DNA of 64,000 nucleotides from Bacillota bacterium (GTDB lineage Bacteria; Bacillota_I; Bacilli_A; Erysipelotrichales; Erysipelotrichaceae), in the NCBI GenBank assembly GCA_023249475.1, contig JAHFCO010000007.1, positions 1 to 64,000 of the forward strand, read 5' to 3'. The notes under the pieces were generated by a model. It was not told the DNA's origin, did no database searches, and worked only from the letters and a program-made list of their open reading frames with translations. The translations under genes were made by a program, and so were the position numbers. Below, in pieces: positions 33,917 to 44,189 of this stretch (positions within the stretch are counted from its first letter, which is position 1; every line of letters begins with the position of its first letter).

Positions 33917-35074
33917 ATGGTTAAAATGAAGAAATGGATATCGAAGTACGGGTCGTATGTGGTTTCAATTGTCTTGGGATGGATTATCGGATCCCTGGAC
34001 AACTTTGATATTTGGATAATGTTCGGCGATACGCCCTTTCTTCTGGTTTTGTTTGTGTTTTGGGGAGTGATGTATCTTTTGCTTCTGCTCAATATCTTCA
34101 TTCACGAAGCCGGTCACTATTTTTTCGGCAGGATCTCCGGGTACACCTTGGTTTCATTTCGTGTCAAAAAATGGATCTTCATCAAAGAAGACGACAAGAT
34201 CGTGTTGAAGAGATTCAATGTCCCTGGGATCAGTGGAGCATGTTTGATGATGCCGCCTCAACCGTTTCGCGAAGATTTCCCGTATAAACTCTATAACCAC
34301 GGGGGATGGATATTCAATCTGATCACCTTCGCAATTCTTTCCGTGATTCTTCTTTTCGTACCCATGGGTTTGGAATTGACGGCACTTCTCTACTTCTTCG
34401 CCTTGATCGCCCTGAGTTTGGCGTTATCCAGCGGAATTCCGCTGAAAACCCGCGGCTACCCCAACGATGGATACGATACCCGCAGCATGAAAAAGAGTGC
34501 GGATTGTCGAAGAGCGTTCTATATGCAGATGTACATCCATGGCGTCTTCGTATCCGGTGTACGTCTTGAAGACATGCCGGAGGAATGGTTTCAACACCCC
34601 GAATCAGCGGACTCATCCAAACCCTTGATCGCGACGCTCGATGAATTCCGCTGTTTCCGCGCTTTTGGTAAAGGGGAAACGGAAGAGGCGACCCGCTTCG
34701 CCTACGAGTTGATCCAGCGACCCGGACTCGTCGAGTTTCAAAGAAACGAGTTGCGGTGCGTCCTCTTGTTTAACGAGGTACTCTCGGAATGCCGGCCGGA
34801 AGTCATCCATTCCCTCTATACAAAACCGCTTCAAAAGTACATTCGGAGAACTTCCTACATGCCCGCCCGGCATCGGTTGACCTATGCCCTTGAGAAAATC
34901 TATTATCGAGACGATGAAAAGGCGATGAAGGCGAAGAAGAAGTTCGAAAAATCGCTGAAGGCCTTCCCCTATCGCGTGGAAATCGAAATTGAGAAGAAAG
35001 CCATGGAGGAGATCGATGAACGCGCCCTCAAATCGCGTGAGCAACTTTCTCATATAATAATTCAGGGTCTTTGA
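33917..35074 (+). CDS. M50-like membrane metallopeptidase
   Basis: 385 residues. Two N-terminal membrane helices; the second carries the zinc motif HEAGH (His63, Glu64, His67). Two further helices (about 130-175) lead to GYPNDGYD, which fits the second M50 motif with a metal-binding Asp. The C-terminal 200 residues are soluble and helical, possibly TPR-like (EFRCFRAFGKGETEEATRFAYEL). Site-2-type proteases cut membrane-anchored substrates. The target is unknown; it precedes an acyltransferase-like and a CapK-like gene. Met at 33926 is an alternative start. Confidence 0.8.
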   Translation: MVKMKKWISKYGSYVVSIVLGWIIGSLDNFDIWIMFGDTPFLLVLFVFWGVMYLLLLLNIFIHEAGHYFFGRISGYTLVSFRVKKWIFIKEDDKIVLKRFNVPGISGACLMMPPQPFREDFPYKLYNHGGWIFNLITFAILSVILLFVPMGLELTALLYFFALIALSLALSSGIPLKTRGYPNDGYDTRSMKKSADCRRAFYMQMYIHGVFVSGVRLEDMPEEWFQHPESADSSKPLIATLDEFRCFRAFGKGETEEATRFAYELIQRPGLVEFQRNELRCVLLFNEVLSECRPEVIHSLYTKPLQKYIRRTSYMPARHRLTYALEKIYYRDDEKAMKAKKKFEKSLKAFPYRVEIEIEKKAMEEIDERALKSREQLSHIIIQGL

Positions 35075-35098
35075 TACCCGACACAAGGAGGAATTCCG

Positions 35099-36331
35099 AT
35101 GAAGAAGAACTATCTGGGATTGGATGTATTGCGCGGTTTGGGGATTTTCGTACTCTTGACCATGCACACCGCGTTCTATCATTTCGATGGATTGTATGAT
35201 CTGGACTTAAACAATCCTCCCCCCATCGTGACGGTGATCGGATTGATGCTGATGTTCGCAGGGATTTTCGCCATGGTCAGCGCCGTCGCGCATACCACCC
35301 AATACCTGCGAAAACGGCGCCAGTTGGGATACGACCATGCCAAGTTATTGCGCTATAACACGATCAACGCACTGCTTATCCTGATCGTCGCCTATCTTTA
35401 CTTCATCTTCACCGGTCCGGGCATCGTCAATATGGCCGCCCGCACGATGAACAATTCCATTTTCGTGGAATGGTTCGCAACCGGCAAGCTGATCGGCACC
35501 AACATGGAGCGTCTGTGGTATATCGACAGTTTGGTCATGTTGGGGACCAACGTCCTATTGATGGGCTTGGTGTTTGTGGGCATGGAGAAACTCTTCAAGA
35601 AGAAAGTCACGCCGACCCACTATCTCATCCTGGGACTCGTGTTCTTCGTCGTTTCTCTGATCCGCATTCCCTTGTATCCGATCTATCTCGACGCCTATGA
35701 AAGCAAGAACTGGCTGGTTCTTTCCGTATTGAATCCGCTCGTCAGTAAAAACAACCCGATCTTCCCGTATTTCTCTTTCGCCTTGATCGGGATGTGGATC
35801 GCGATGCTGTTGGCTCAAAAAGACTGGAAGCGGGTCGTGAAGAATGTTCTACCGGTCGGTATCGTGCTGTTTGTGGTCGGGGTCGTCGCCTACCTGGTGT
35901 TACCCGACACGATGTTGCAGCGCGGGATCGATCCGATCTGGTTCGCGATCATGACCGCCCAACTCGGTCTCTTCCAATTGATGATTCTGTTTGCCTTATG
36001 GCATTACGACATCCAAAACCCCAAGTACAAGATATCCGTCGGATCGAAGTTCATCGCCCGCTTCGGGGTCGCCGGGTTAAGCATCTTCTTCATCGAAAGC
36101 ACCTTCAGCGCGATGGTGGCGCGAATCATCCGAACCTTCATCCCGACCTTCTCGTTGGATATCGCCGGATCGTTGCTGTTCGGTCTGAGCCTTGCGGTGT
36201 TCTGGGGCTTCGTGCTGATTCTTTGGGAAAAGAAGAACTACAAATACGGCATCGAGTATTTCATCGCGAAAACCTTGCGTAAGTACGGGAAGAGCGAGAA
36301 ACAAGAGAAACTTGAAGGGAAACTCCAATGA
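35099..36331 (+). CDS. membrane acyltransferase-like protein (DUF1624/HGSNAT-like)
   Basis: 410 residues with about ten membrane segments. The start (YLGLDVLRGLGIFVLLTMHT) resembles the RxxDxxRGxxi...H opening of DUF1624/heparan-alpha-glucosaminide acetyltransferase-like and other membrane acyltransferases, with the conserved His at about residue 20. It could acylate a cell-surface sugar using a cytoplasmic acyl donor. It overlaps the CapK-like gene by ATGA, so the two probably work together. SD AAGGAGGAA; TATAAT at 35053 may give extra transcription. Confidence 0.65.
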   Translation: MKKNYLGLDVLRGLGIFVLLTMHTAFYHFDGLYDLDLNNPPPIVTVIGLMLMFAGIFAMVSAVAHTTQYLRKRRQLGYDHAKLLRYNTINALLILIVAYLYFIFTGPGIVNMAARTMNNSIFVEWFATGKLIGTNMERLWYIDSLVMLGTNVLLMGLVFVGMEKLFKKKVTPTHYLILGLVFFVVSLIRIPLYPIYLDAYESKNWLVLSVLNPLVSKNNPIFPYFSFALIGMWIAMLLAQKDWKRVVKNVLPVGIVLFVVGVVAYLVLPDTMLQRGIDPIWFAIMTAQLGLFQLMILFALWHYDIQNPKYKISVGSKFIARFGVAGLSIFFIESTFSAMVARIIRTFIPTFSLDIAGSLLFGLSLAVFWGFVLILWEKKNYKYGIEYFIAKTLRKYGKSEKQEKLEGKLQ

Positions 36332-37659
36332 GTTCGGGCTTAATCGACGCATTCCGTCTGTTCTATCACCGGAGATTCCATACGATCGAGCAGATCCGTT
36401 CGTACCAAGAGAAACAACTGCGTCGTTTAGTCGATCAAAGCGTGAAAGAGTCGCCGTTCTATCGCGAACGGTTTTCAACATTCGCCCCTCGCACACTCGA
36501 GGATCTGTCTTTCGTTTCGCCGATCAATAAAGAAATCATGATGGCGAATTTCGATCGTCTCAACACGATCGGTGTAAAACTTGAAGACGTCAAAGCATTC
36601 GCGGTTCAAAAAGAACTCGCAAAGGACTATCTCGGTTATTATCAAGACCGGGTGGTCGTCGGTCTTTCCTCCGGTACCAGCGGAAACAAAGGGGTCTATC
36701 TGACACCCAAGGAACTGACGAAGAAACTTCCTTTCGTGTTCCTGGCGCGAGGGGGCATCCCGCTGCGCCATCTTCCGTTTCGCATTCTCTTTTGCCTGCG
36801 TGTCTTCGGGCAAGGGTTCGACGACATCAACTCCCCCTTGGTCCATCTCCATTATTGCGCGACCATGACGCCGGTCGATGAAATCATCGACCAACTGAAT
36901 TCAAAGCGCATCAACATCCTCATGGCGCCACCGAGTCTACTCCGGATCCTCCTTCCACACAAAGACAAAATCAGGGTGAAGTTCAAACAGATCGTCTGCT
37001 ATGCGGAAGTGCTCGAGAAAGAAGAGAAAGAACGGTTCAAAAAAGCGTTTCGTACGAATGTCGTGGAGATCTACCAAGCCTCGGAAGGACAGATCGCCAG
37101 TGCCTGTCGTCACGGGAACCTACACATCAACGAAGACCTCGTGATCGTGGAGCTGACGGACGAGCAGGGTAACAAAATCGAAAAGTCCGGTGCACCCGCA
37201 AGACATATGTACGTCACCAACCTGGTCAATACCGCCCAACCCTTGATCCGCTATGAAATGAACGACTTGGTCGTGCTGGGGGATAAATGCCCGTGCGGAA
37301 GCCGCTTCAGGACGATCGACCGGATTTTGGGCAGAAACGACGACGTTCTCTATTTCACGACCCTGGATGATCACAGAATCCCCGTGTTCCCCGATTTAAT
37401 CAGTCGGTGGATCATCACCGCGACCGATGACATCCGTGAGTATCAGGTGCATCAAACCAAAGACGGGGACATGGAAGTCAGAATCGAAGTGTTACCCCTC
37501 GCCGGTGAAGATCCCAAGAGCATCGCATCCAAAGTCAAACGCCGGATCGAAGAAGAATTGCTTCGATTCCGGATACGGACAGAAGTGCGTGTCACCCTTG
37601 CCGACCTTCCTTTACCTGAAGATCGATCCAAATACAAACGATTCATCGTCGACCGATAG
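36328..37659 (+). CDS. phenylacetate-CoA ligase-like / CapK-type adenylate-forming enzyme
   Basis: 443 residues, ANL superfamily, PaaK/CapK branch. Motif VVGLSSGTSGNKGVYL is the AMP-binding P-loop (A3), VVEIYQASEGQIAS the A5 region, LIRYEMNDLVVLGDKCPCGS the A7-A8 region with two Cys, and a C-terminal lid domain follows. CapK-like members are found in surface-polysaccharide clusters, where they activate a carboxylic acid. Coupled to the preceding membrane acyltransferase-like gene, a role in cell-surface acylation is a reasonable inference. The acid used is unknown. Confidence 0.8.
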   Translation: MSSGLIDAFRLFYHRRFHTIEQIRSYQEKQLRRLVDQSVKESPFYRERFSTFAPRTLEDLSFVSPINKEIMMANFDRLNTIGVKLEDVKAFAVQKELAKDYLGYYQDRVVVGLSSGTSGNKGVYLTPKELTKKLPFVFLARGGIPLRHLPFRILFCLRVFGQGFDDINSPLVHLHYCATMTPVDEIIDQLNSKRINILMAPPSLLRILLPHKDKIRVKFKQIVCYAEVLEKEEKERFKKAFRTNVVEIYQASEGQIASACRHGNLHINEDLVIVELTDEQGNKIEKSGAPARHMYVTNLVNTAQPLIRYEMNDLVVLGDKCPCGSRFRTIDRILGRNDDVLYFTTLDDHRIPVFPDLISRWIITATDDIREYQVHQTKDGDMEVRIEVLPLAGEDPKSIASKVKRRIEEELLRFRIRTEVRVTLADLPLPEDRSKYKRFIVDR

Positions 37660-37731
37660 GCCGCGAAAGCGTGTTCAGTGAACCGTTGCGGGATTGGCAA
37701 GAATTGTCACACCGATTTCATGACATTTCAG

Positions 37732-37760
37732 TTGAATGAGCGTCCATGTTCTGCTAAAAT
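37732..37760 (+). promoter_or_regulatory. pyrG promoter
   Basis: TTGAAT (37732-37737), a 17-bp spacer and TAAAAT (37755-37760). The seventh base after the -10 starts the sequence GGGC (37767-37770). Confidence 0.8.
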
Positions 37761-37766
37761 ATGAAA

Positions 37767-37808
37767 GGGCAAGAGCGCCCCCGTTATGGGGACGCTTTTC
37801 TTTTTTTT
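37767..37808 (+). promoter_or_regulatory. pyrG leader attenuator (CTP-dependent reiterative transcription type)
   Basis: The transcript would begin GGGC and then fold into a terminator: AGCGCCCCC-gttat-GGGGACGCT (37774-37796, one C-A mismatch) followed by TTTTCTTTTTTTT. In B. subtilis pyrG, low CTP causes repeated G addition after GGG, and the poly-G strand pairs with the pyrimidine-rich left arm, preventing termination. The start GGGC, the CCCCC arm and the T run all fit this. Confidence 0.8.
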
Positions 37809-37813
37809 AATAA

Positions 37814-39445
<1,632 letters not shown>

Positions 39446-39471
39446 GCACGCAAAGCTAAGGAGGAAACACA

Positions 39472-40338
39472 ATGGCATTAGTATCCGCAAAAGAAATGTT
39501 AGTCAAGGCAAGAGAAGGTCAATACGCCGTCGGACAATTCAACATCAACAATCTGGAATGGACGAAAGCGATCCTGCTTACGGCCGAAGAATTGAAATCA
39601 CCGGTCATCCTCGGAGTCTCCGAAGGCGCCGGGAAATACATGGGTGGCTATCGCACCGTCGTCGGCATGGTGAAGGGGATGATCGAAGACCTCAAGATCA
39701 GCGTCCCCGTCGCCTTGCATCTGGACCACGGTTCATTCGACGGCGCACTGAAGTGCATCGATGCCGGGTTCCTGTCGGTCATGTTCGACGGTTCGCATCT
39801 ACCGATCGACGAAAACATCGCCAAGACCAAGGAATTGGTCGAACTCTGCCACGCGAAGAACATCTCCATCGAAGCCGAAGTCGGTTCGATCGGTGGGGAA
39901 GAAGATGGCGTCATCGGCATGGGTGAAGTCGCCGATGTCAACGAATGCAAGAAGATCGCCGACCTGGGCGTGGATTTCCTCGCCGCAGGGATCGGAAACA
40001 TCCACGGCAAATACCCCGACAATTGGAAGGGTTTGAATTTCGACGTCCTGGGCGCCATCCAAACCGCGACCGGAAAACTTCCGCTCGTCCTTCATGGCGG
40101 ATCGGGCATCCCCGACGACATGATCAAAACCGCGATTTCGCTGGGTGTCTCCAAGATCAACGTCAACACCGAACTTCAAGTCTTCTTCGCCGCCGCGACC
40201 CGTAAATACATCGAAGCCGGCAAAGACCTCGAAGGCAAAGGATTCGACCCCAGAAAGTTATTGAAGCCTGGATTCGAAGCCATCCAAGCCGGAGTCAAAG
40301 AAAAAATCATCCTCTTCGGATCCAACAACAAAGCCTAA
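39472..40338 (+). CDS. fba: class II fructose-bisphosphate aldolase
   Basis: 288 residues. Zn-dependent aldol cleavage of fructose-1,6-bisphosphate in glycolysis and gluconeogenesis. AVGQFNINNLEW, the Zn ligand block VALHLDHG, EAEVGSIGGEEDG, GIGNIHGKYP and the phosphate-binding LVLHGGSGIPD and KINVNTELQ motifs are present. SD AAGGAGGAAA. The family also contains tagatose-bisphosphate aldolases, but position after pyrG and the sequence favour FbaA. Confidence 0.95.
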   Translation: MALVSAKEMLVKAREGQYAVGQFNINNLEWTKAILLTAEELKSPVILGVSEGAGKYMGGYRTVVGMVKGMIEDLKISVPVALHLDHGSFDGALKCIDAGFLSVMFDGSHLPIDENIAKTKELVELCHAKNISIEAEVGSIGGEEDGVIGMGEVADVNECKKIADLGVDFLAAGIGNIHGKYPDNWKGLNFDVLGAIQTATGKLPLVLHGGSGIPDDMIKTAISLGVSKINVNTELQVFFAAATRKYIEAGKDLEGKGFDPRKLLKPGFEAIQAGVKEKIILFGSNNKA

Positions 40339-40347
40339 AACCACACG

Positions 40348-40380
40348 AAGACGACTTTCAGCAAGTCGTCTTTCTTTATT
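40348..40380 (+). terminator. terminator of fba
   Basis: AAGACGACTT-tcagc-AAGTCGTCTT followed by TCTTTATTT. Confidence 0.9.
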
Positions 40381-40414
40381 TCGCCATGGTAATCGGTTAC
40401 ATTCATTCAGCCAC

Positions 40415-40442
40415 TTCACAGGAGATAAAAGCAGGGTATAAT
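40415..40442 (+). promoter_or_regulatory. promoter of the AEC transporter
   Basis: TTCACA (40415-40420), a 16-bp spacer and TATAAT (40437-40442). Confidence 0.7.
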
Positions 40443-40467
40443 ACACAATGGATACGGAGGGATACGG

Positions 40468-41409
40468 ATGGAAAGCGTCAACATCATTCTGAACCAATTG
40501 GTTCTCTTGGGGATTTTACTCGGGATCGGATTCAGTTTCCGTAAAATCAAACTCTTCGATGAAAAGAACACCCATGGCATCGCCAAACTCGTGGTGAATT
40601 TACTGTTGCCGATGCTGATTTTCGAGTTGGTCGCGGAAAGCGGGGTCCAACCCTCGGCTTATCTGGACATGATGATGTATGCGGTCGCCGTCGCCCTGAT
40701 CTATGCCTTCATGTATTTCTTTGGGACGTATCTTGGTAAGCTGTTGGGACTCGGTGGAAAACGCCTGGATGTCTTCATCCTCTTCATGATGTTCGGCAAC
40801 ACCAACTTCTTCGGCGTCCCCCTCATCCTTTCGCTTTTCAATAATCCGACCGCCTCCCTCAACCTCTCCCAACAGATGATCGTCGACAACCTTTTCCTTT
40901 GGTCGATCGGTCTTAACCTATGCAAACGTCATCTCGGAATCTCCGACCTCCGTAGTCAAATCCGCGCCATGGCCAACCCCACGACCATCGCTTTGGTTCT
41001 CGGGATCCTCTCTTTGATTTCGGGCATCCATCTCTCCGGCCAATTCCAAAACGCCGTCCTCGGTTTGGCGGATAGTACGAAGTATCTTTCGATGGTCTAT
41101 CTTGGCTCCTTGCTTGCGGGATTGGATGTCGGTCCCATCCTGAAGGAGAAAAGCATCTATGCCCTGATCGTCGTGAAAATGGTCCTCCTTCCGGTCCTCT
41201 TCTTCGTGGTCTTCAAACTCTTCTTCCCGATCCAGTCCGCCCAGACCGTCGCGACCATGTTCGCCCTGCCGGGAATGGTCACCGTCTCGATCCTGGTGGC
41301 CATGCACGACTCCGATGCGACCTACGCCGCCGGCATCGTCTTCATCACGACCCTTCTCTGTTTGGTGACGCTTCCGTTGGTGACGTTCGTTTTCACCCTG
41401 CTGTCATAG
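40468..41409 (+). CDS. AEC (auxin efflux carrier) family transporter
   Basis: 313 residues with about ten membrane segments in two halves. Features of the family are the N-terminal NQLVLLGILLGIGFSFRK, MFGNTNFFGVPLI with the Asn-Pro crossing-region residues, and the C-terminal FALPGMVTVSILVAMHDSD. Bacterial members carry malate, malonate or other organic acids, or are of unknown substrate. It interrupts the fba-murA order and has its own promoter. Confidence 0.88.
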   Translation: MESVNIILNQLVLLGILLGIGFSFRKIKLFDEKNTHGIAKLVVNLLLPMLIFELVAESGVQPSAYLDMMMYAVAVALIYAFMYFFGTYLGKLLGLGGKRLDVFILFMMFGNTNFFGVPLILSLFNNPTASLNLSQQMIVDNLFLWSIGLNLCKRHLGISDLRSQIRAMANPTTIALVLGILSLISGIHLSGQFQNAVLGLADSTKYLSMVYLGSLLAGLDVGPILKEKSIYALIVVKMVLLPVLFFVVFKLFFPIQSAQTVATMFALPGMVTVSILVAMHDSDATYAAGIVFITTLLCLVTLPLVTFVFTLLS

Positions 41410-41426
41410 TCAAAACCCCGTTTCTC

Positions 41427-41435
41427 TGATAAAAT
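41427..41435 (+). promoter_or_regulatory. extended -10 promoter of murA
   Basis: TGATAAAAT fits an extended -10, 24 bases upstream of murA; no good -35. Confidence 0.45.
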
Positions 41436-41458
41436 AGGTGTGCTAAGGGAGGTTCTCC

Positions 41459-42730
41459 ATGGAAGAAGTACTAAAAATCAGAGGTGGCAATAAGTTGAAG
41501 GGTAGCGTTCGGATCAGTGGTTCGAAAAACGCAACCGTCGCTTTAATCCCCGCCGCCATCCTTGCCTCCACAGGCCCGGTCGCCATCGTAGGCGCCCCCG
41601 ACATCTCCGATGTCGATTCCCTCGCGGAACTGTTGCGTTTTTTAAAGGTCGATGTCATCCAGAGTTCCAAAGAAAACATCGTCATCGATCCGACCCATAT
41701 GGAAAACATCCCGTTGGATCATCCTGCGGTACAGAAACTGCGTGCCTCCTATTATTTCATGGGGGCGTTGCTTGGAAAATACAAGAATGTACGGATGAAA
41801 ATGCCGGGGGGTTGTTATCTTGGTCCTCGTCCCATCGACCTTCATCTTAAAGGATTCGAAGCCCTGGGGGCGACCGTCGAATACGATCGCGGCAGCTACC
41901 ACATTTTCGCCGAAGAGCTTGTCGGTGCGAAAATCTTCCTTGATATTTCGTCCGTCGGAGCCACCATCAACATCATGATGGCCGCCGTGTTCGCGAAGGG
42001 TCGCACCTTGATCGAGAACGCCGCGAAAGAACCGGAAATCATCGACGTCGCGACCATGCTGAATAAAATGGGCGCGCACATCCGTGGCGCCGGGACCAAC
42101 GTCATCACGATCGACGGGGTCGAAGCCTTGAACGGATGTTTCCATGAAATCATTCCCGACCGGGTCGAAGCCGGTACCTTCATCATCATGGCGGCCGCGG
42201 CCGCCGAAGAGATGACGGTCGAAAACATCATCCCCCAGCATCTAGAATCGTTGTTAAGTAAGTTGCAGGAAATGGGCGTCGACATGACGGTCAACATCGA
42301 CAATGTCGTCGTGCGTAACCATAACGGGAAACTGGTGGGGACGGACGTGCAGACTCTTCCCTATCCCGGATTCGCCACCGACCTTCAGCAACCGATGACG
42401 CCGCTTCTGACACAGGCGCAAGGGGAGTCCGTCATCAAGGAAACGATCTATGTCGAACGCTTCAAACATTGCGTCGAATTGCAGCGCATGGGGGCTGATA
42501 TCGAGATGATCCCGGCATCCGCCATCATCAACGGACCGGTGAAACTCTACGGGGACCGGGTGACCGCGACGGATTTGCGTTGCGGGGCGAGTCTGGTCAT
42601 CGCGGGATTGATCGCCGACGGGGTGACCGAGATCCATGACGTCTATCACATCGACCGCGGGTATGAAAACCTGGATGGGAAACTAAAAGCGTTGGGCGCT
42701 GAGATCTGGCGCGAGAACGTCGAAGAATAA
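41459..42730 (+). CDS. murA: UDP-N-acetylglucosamine 1-carboxyvinyltransferase
   Basis: 423 residues. It transfers enolpyruvate from PEP to UDP-GlcNAc, the first committed step of peptidoglycan synthesis. It has the N-terminal GGNKLKG.V.ISGSKNA, the mobile loop [16 protein letters not shown] with the catalytic (fosfomycin-target) Cys, and [13 protein letters not shown]. Its presence indicates that the organism makes peptidoglycan, unlike typical wall-less Mollicutes. SD AGGGAGG. It corresponds to the Bacillus murAB/murZ position; no rho gene follows it here. Confidence 0.97.
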   Translation: MEEVLKIRGGNKLKGSVRISGSKNATVALIPAAILASTGPVAIVGAPDISDVDSLAELLRFLKVDVIQSSKENIVIDPTHMENIPLDHPAVQKLRASYYFMGALLGKYKNVRMKMPGGCYLGPRPIDLHLKGFEALGATVEYDRGSYHIFAEELVGAKIFLDISSVGATINIMMAAVFAKGRTLIENAAKEPEIIDVATMLNKMGAHIRGAGTNVITIDGVEALNGCFHEIIPDRVEAGTFIIMAAAAAEEMTVENIIPQHLESLLSKLQEMGVDMTVNIDNVVVRNHNGKLVGTDVQTLPYPGFATDLQQPMTPLLTQAQGESVIKETIYVERFKHCVELQRMGADIEMIPASAIINGPVKLYGDRVTATDLRCGASLVIAGLIADGVTEIHDVYHIDRGYENLDGKLKALGAEIWRENVEE

Positions 42731-42739
42731 TGAGAATCG

Positions 42740-42774
42740 ACCCGGAAGTTTCCTAGGAAACCCCGGGTTTTTTT
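42740..42774 (+). terminator. terminator of murA
   Basis: ACCCGG-aa-GTTTCC-ta-GGAAAC-c-CCGGGT followed by a seven-T run. Confidence 0.92.
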
Positions 42775-42789
42775 GTGTCCAAGCCAATC

Positions 42790-42818
42790 TTGACTTTGTA
42801 CTAACATAATGATAATAT
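42790..42818 (+). promoter_or_regulatory. promoter of the second amino-sugar PTS locus
   Basis: TTGACT (42790-42795), a 17-bp spacer and TAATAT (42813-42818). Confidence 0.7.
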
Positions 42819-42825
42819 AAATTCA

Positions 42826-42839
42826 TGAAAGCGTTATCA
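42826..42839. promoter_or_regulatory. cre site (CcpA)
   Basis: TGAAAGCGTTATCA is a full match to the cre consensus TGWAARCGYTWNCA and lies at the transcription start, where CcpA binding blocks transcription. It is direct evidence that the locus is under glucose-type catabolite repression. Confidence 0.8.
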
Positions 42840-42865
42840 CGCTTGATAGGAGAAAGAGGAAAGCT

Positions 42866-44140
42866 ATGGACAAAATCATAGACTTGTTTGACAGGAAACT
42901 CTCGCCTATTGCCTCGAAGATTTCCGGGCAGCGTCACCTGATCGCCATCCGCGACGGGTTGATCCTGACCATGCCGTTGATGATCGTCGGTTCGATCGTC
43001 ATCATCTTCTCGACGGACTTCCCGATCCCGGGATGGGCCGACTTCATCACCGGAATTTTCCCGACGTGGGACGATTTCATCTGGGGTGTCGTCTTCCAAT
43101 CCACCATGAGTCTGGCGGCTCTCATCGCCGTCATGGGGATTACGTATTCGTTGGTCAACAGCTATAAAGAAGAAGGAATCGTCGCCGCCGTGTTGGCCGT
43201 TTCCGCCTTCTTCCTCCTCCAGGACGGCTCGGCTTGGGCGTGGAATTCCAGCGCACTCGGCGCGGAAGGCTTGTTCTTGGGCATCATCGTCGCCATGATC
43301 GTTTCCGAAATCTATGTCCGTATCGTCAAGGGGAATTTCGTCATTCGTCTACCGGAGAGCGTCCCTGTCGCCATCAGCCGTTCTTTCGTCGCTCTTGTTC
43401 CTGGCGCCTTCATCATCATCCTCTTCGCGATCGTCCATGTCTTGTTTAGAATGACGCCCTACGGAACCGCCGGTGCCTTCATCGTCGCCGTCCTACAAGC
43501 TCCGCTCGTCGCCATTTCCGCCAGCTACATCGGTGCGATGTTGACCAGCTTCTTCATCTCGATCTTCTGGTGTTTCGGCCTGCATGGCGACTTGATCGTC
43601 GGCGCCGTCACCGTCCCTCTGCTTCAAGCCGGTTATCTTGAAAACGTCGAAGCGTTCCGTCTTGGCTTGGCCATCCCGAATGTCGCCGTCGAAGGATTCC
43701 AATCTTTGTTCTTGAATGTCGGCGGTACCGGTGGTACATTAGGGTTAGCCGTCGTTTGTGCCTTCTTCTCGAAATCGAAACAGTTGAAACTGGTCGGCCG
43801 TCTTTCCTTGGCCCCGGGCATCTTCAACATCAATGAACCCATCGTATTCGGTCTCCCGATCGTTATGAACCCGATTCTGATCATCCCTTACCTCTTGTCC
43901 CCGTTGGTTGTCGCAACCGTCACCTACTTGGCCATGAGCGCAGGCTTGGTGAATCGTATCGTAGCGGCGCCTCCGTGGACGACGCCTGTCTTCTTGTCAG
44001 GTTTCATCGCCACGGGCGGAGACTTCCGCGCCGTCATCTTGCAGATCATCAACATCGTGATCGTCATCGCGTTCTACTATCCGTTCATCGCGATGTGGGA
44101 TCGTAAACAATACGCTTTGGAACAGAGTTCGGTAGAGTAG
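42866..44140 (+). CDS. PTS EIIC component, lactose/cellobiose family
   Basis: 424 residues with about ten membrane segments. It resembles the EIIC at 19660 in the N-terminus (KLSPIASKISGQRHLIAIRDG), the NEPIVFGLPIVMNP motif and C-terminal PPWTTPVFLSGFI. It should carry a beta-linked sugar or disaccharide that is phosphorylated on entry. No fused EIIA or EIIB; the only EIIB-like gene nearby (46674) lacks its Cys. Preceded by a strong cre site and SD AGAAAGAGGA. Confidence 0.92.
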   Translation: MDKIIDLFDRKLSPIASKISGQRHLIAIRDGLILTMPLMIVGSIVIIFSTDFPIPGWADFITGIFPTWDDFIWGVVFQSTMSLAALIAVMGITYSLVNSYKEEGIVAAVLAVSAFFLLQDGSAWAWNSSALGAEGLFLGIIVAMIVSEIYVRIVKGNFVIRLPESVPVAISRSFVALVPGAFIIILFAIVHVLFRMTPYGTAGAFIVAVLQAPLVAISASYIGAMLTSFFISIFWCFGLHGDLIVGAVTVPLLQAGYLENVEAFRLGLAIPNVAVEGFQSLFLNVGGTGGTLGLAVVCAFFSKSKQLKLVGRLSLAPGIFNINEPIVFGLPIVMNPILIIPYLLSPLVVATVTYLAMSAGLVNRIVAAPPWTTPVFLSGFIATGGDFRAVILQIINIVIVIAFYYPFIAMWDRKQYALEQSSVE

Positions 44141-44152
44141 AAAAAGTGAAGT

Positions 44153-44175
44153 AAGGTTGCTCCGGCAACCTTTTT
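44153..44175 (+). terminator. intercistronic terminator/attenuator after EIIC
   Basis: AAGGTTGC-tccg-GCAACCTT followed by TTT. It would lower transcription of the downstream enzyme genes relative to EIIC. Confidence 0.8.
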
Positions 44176-44189
44176 ACTGGAGGGAACCC

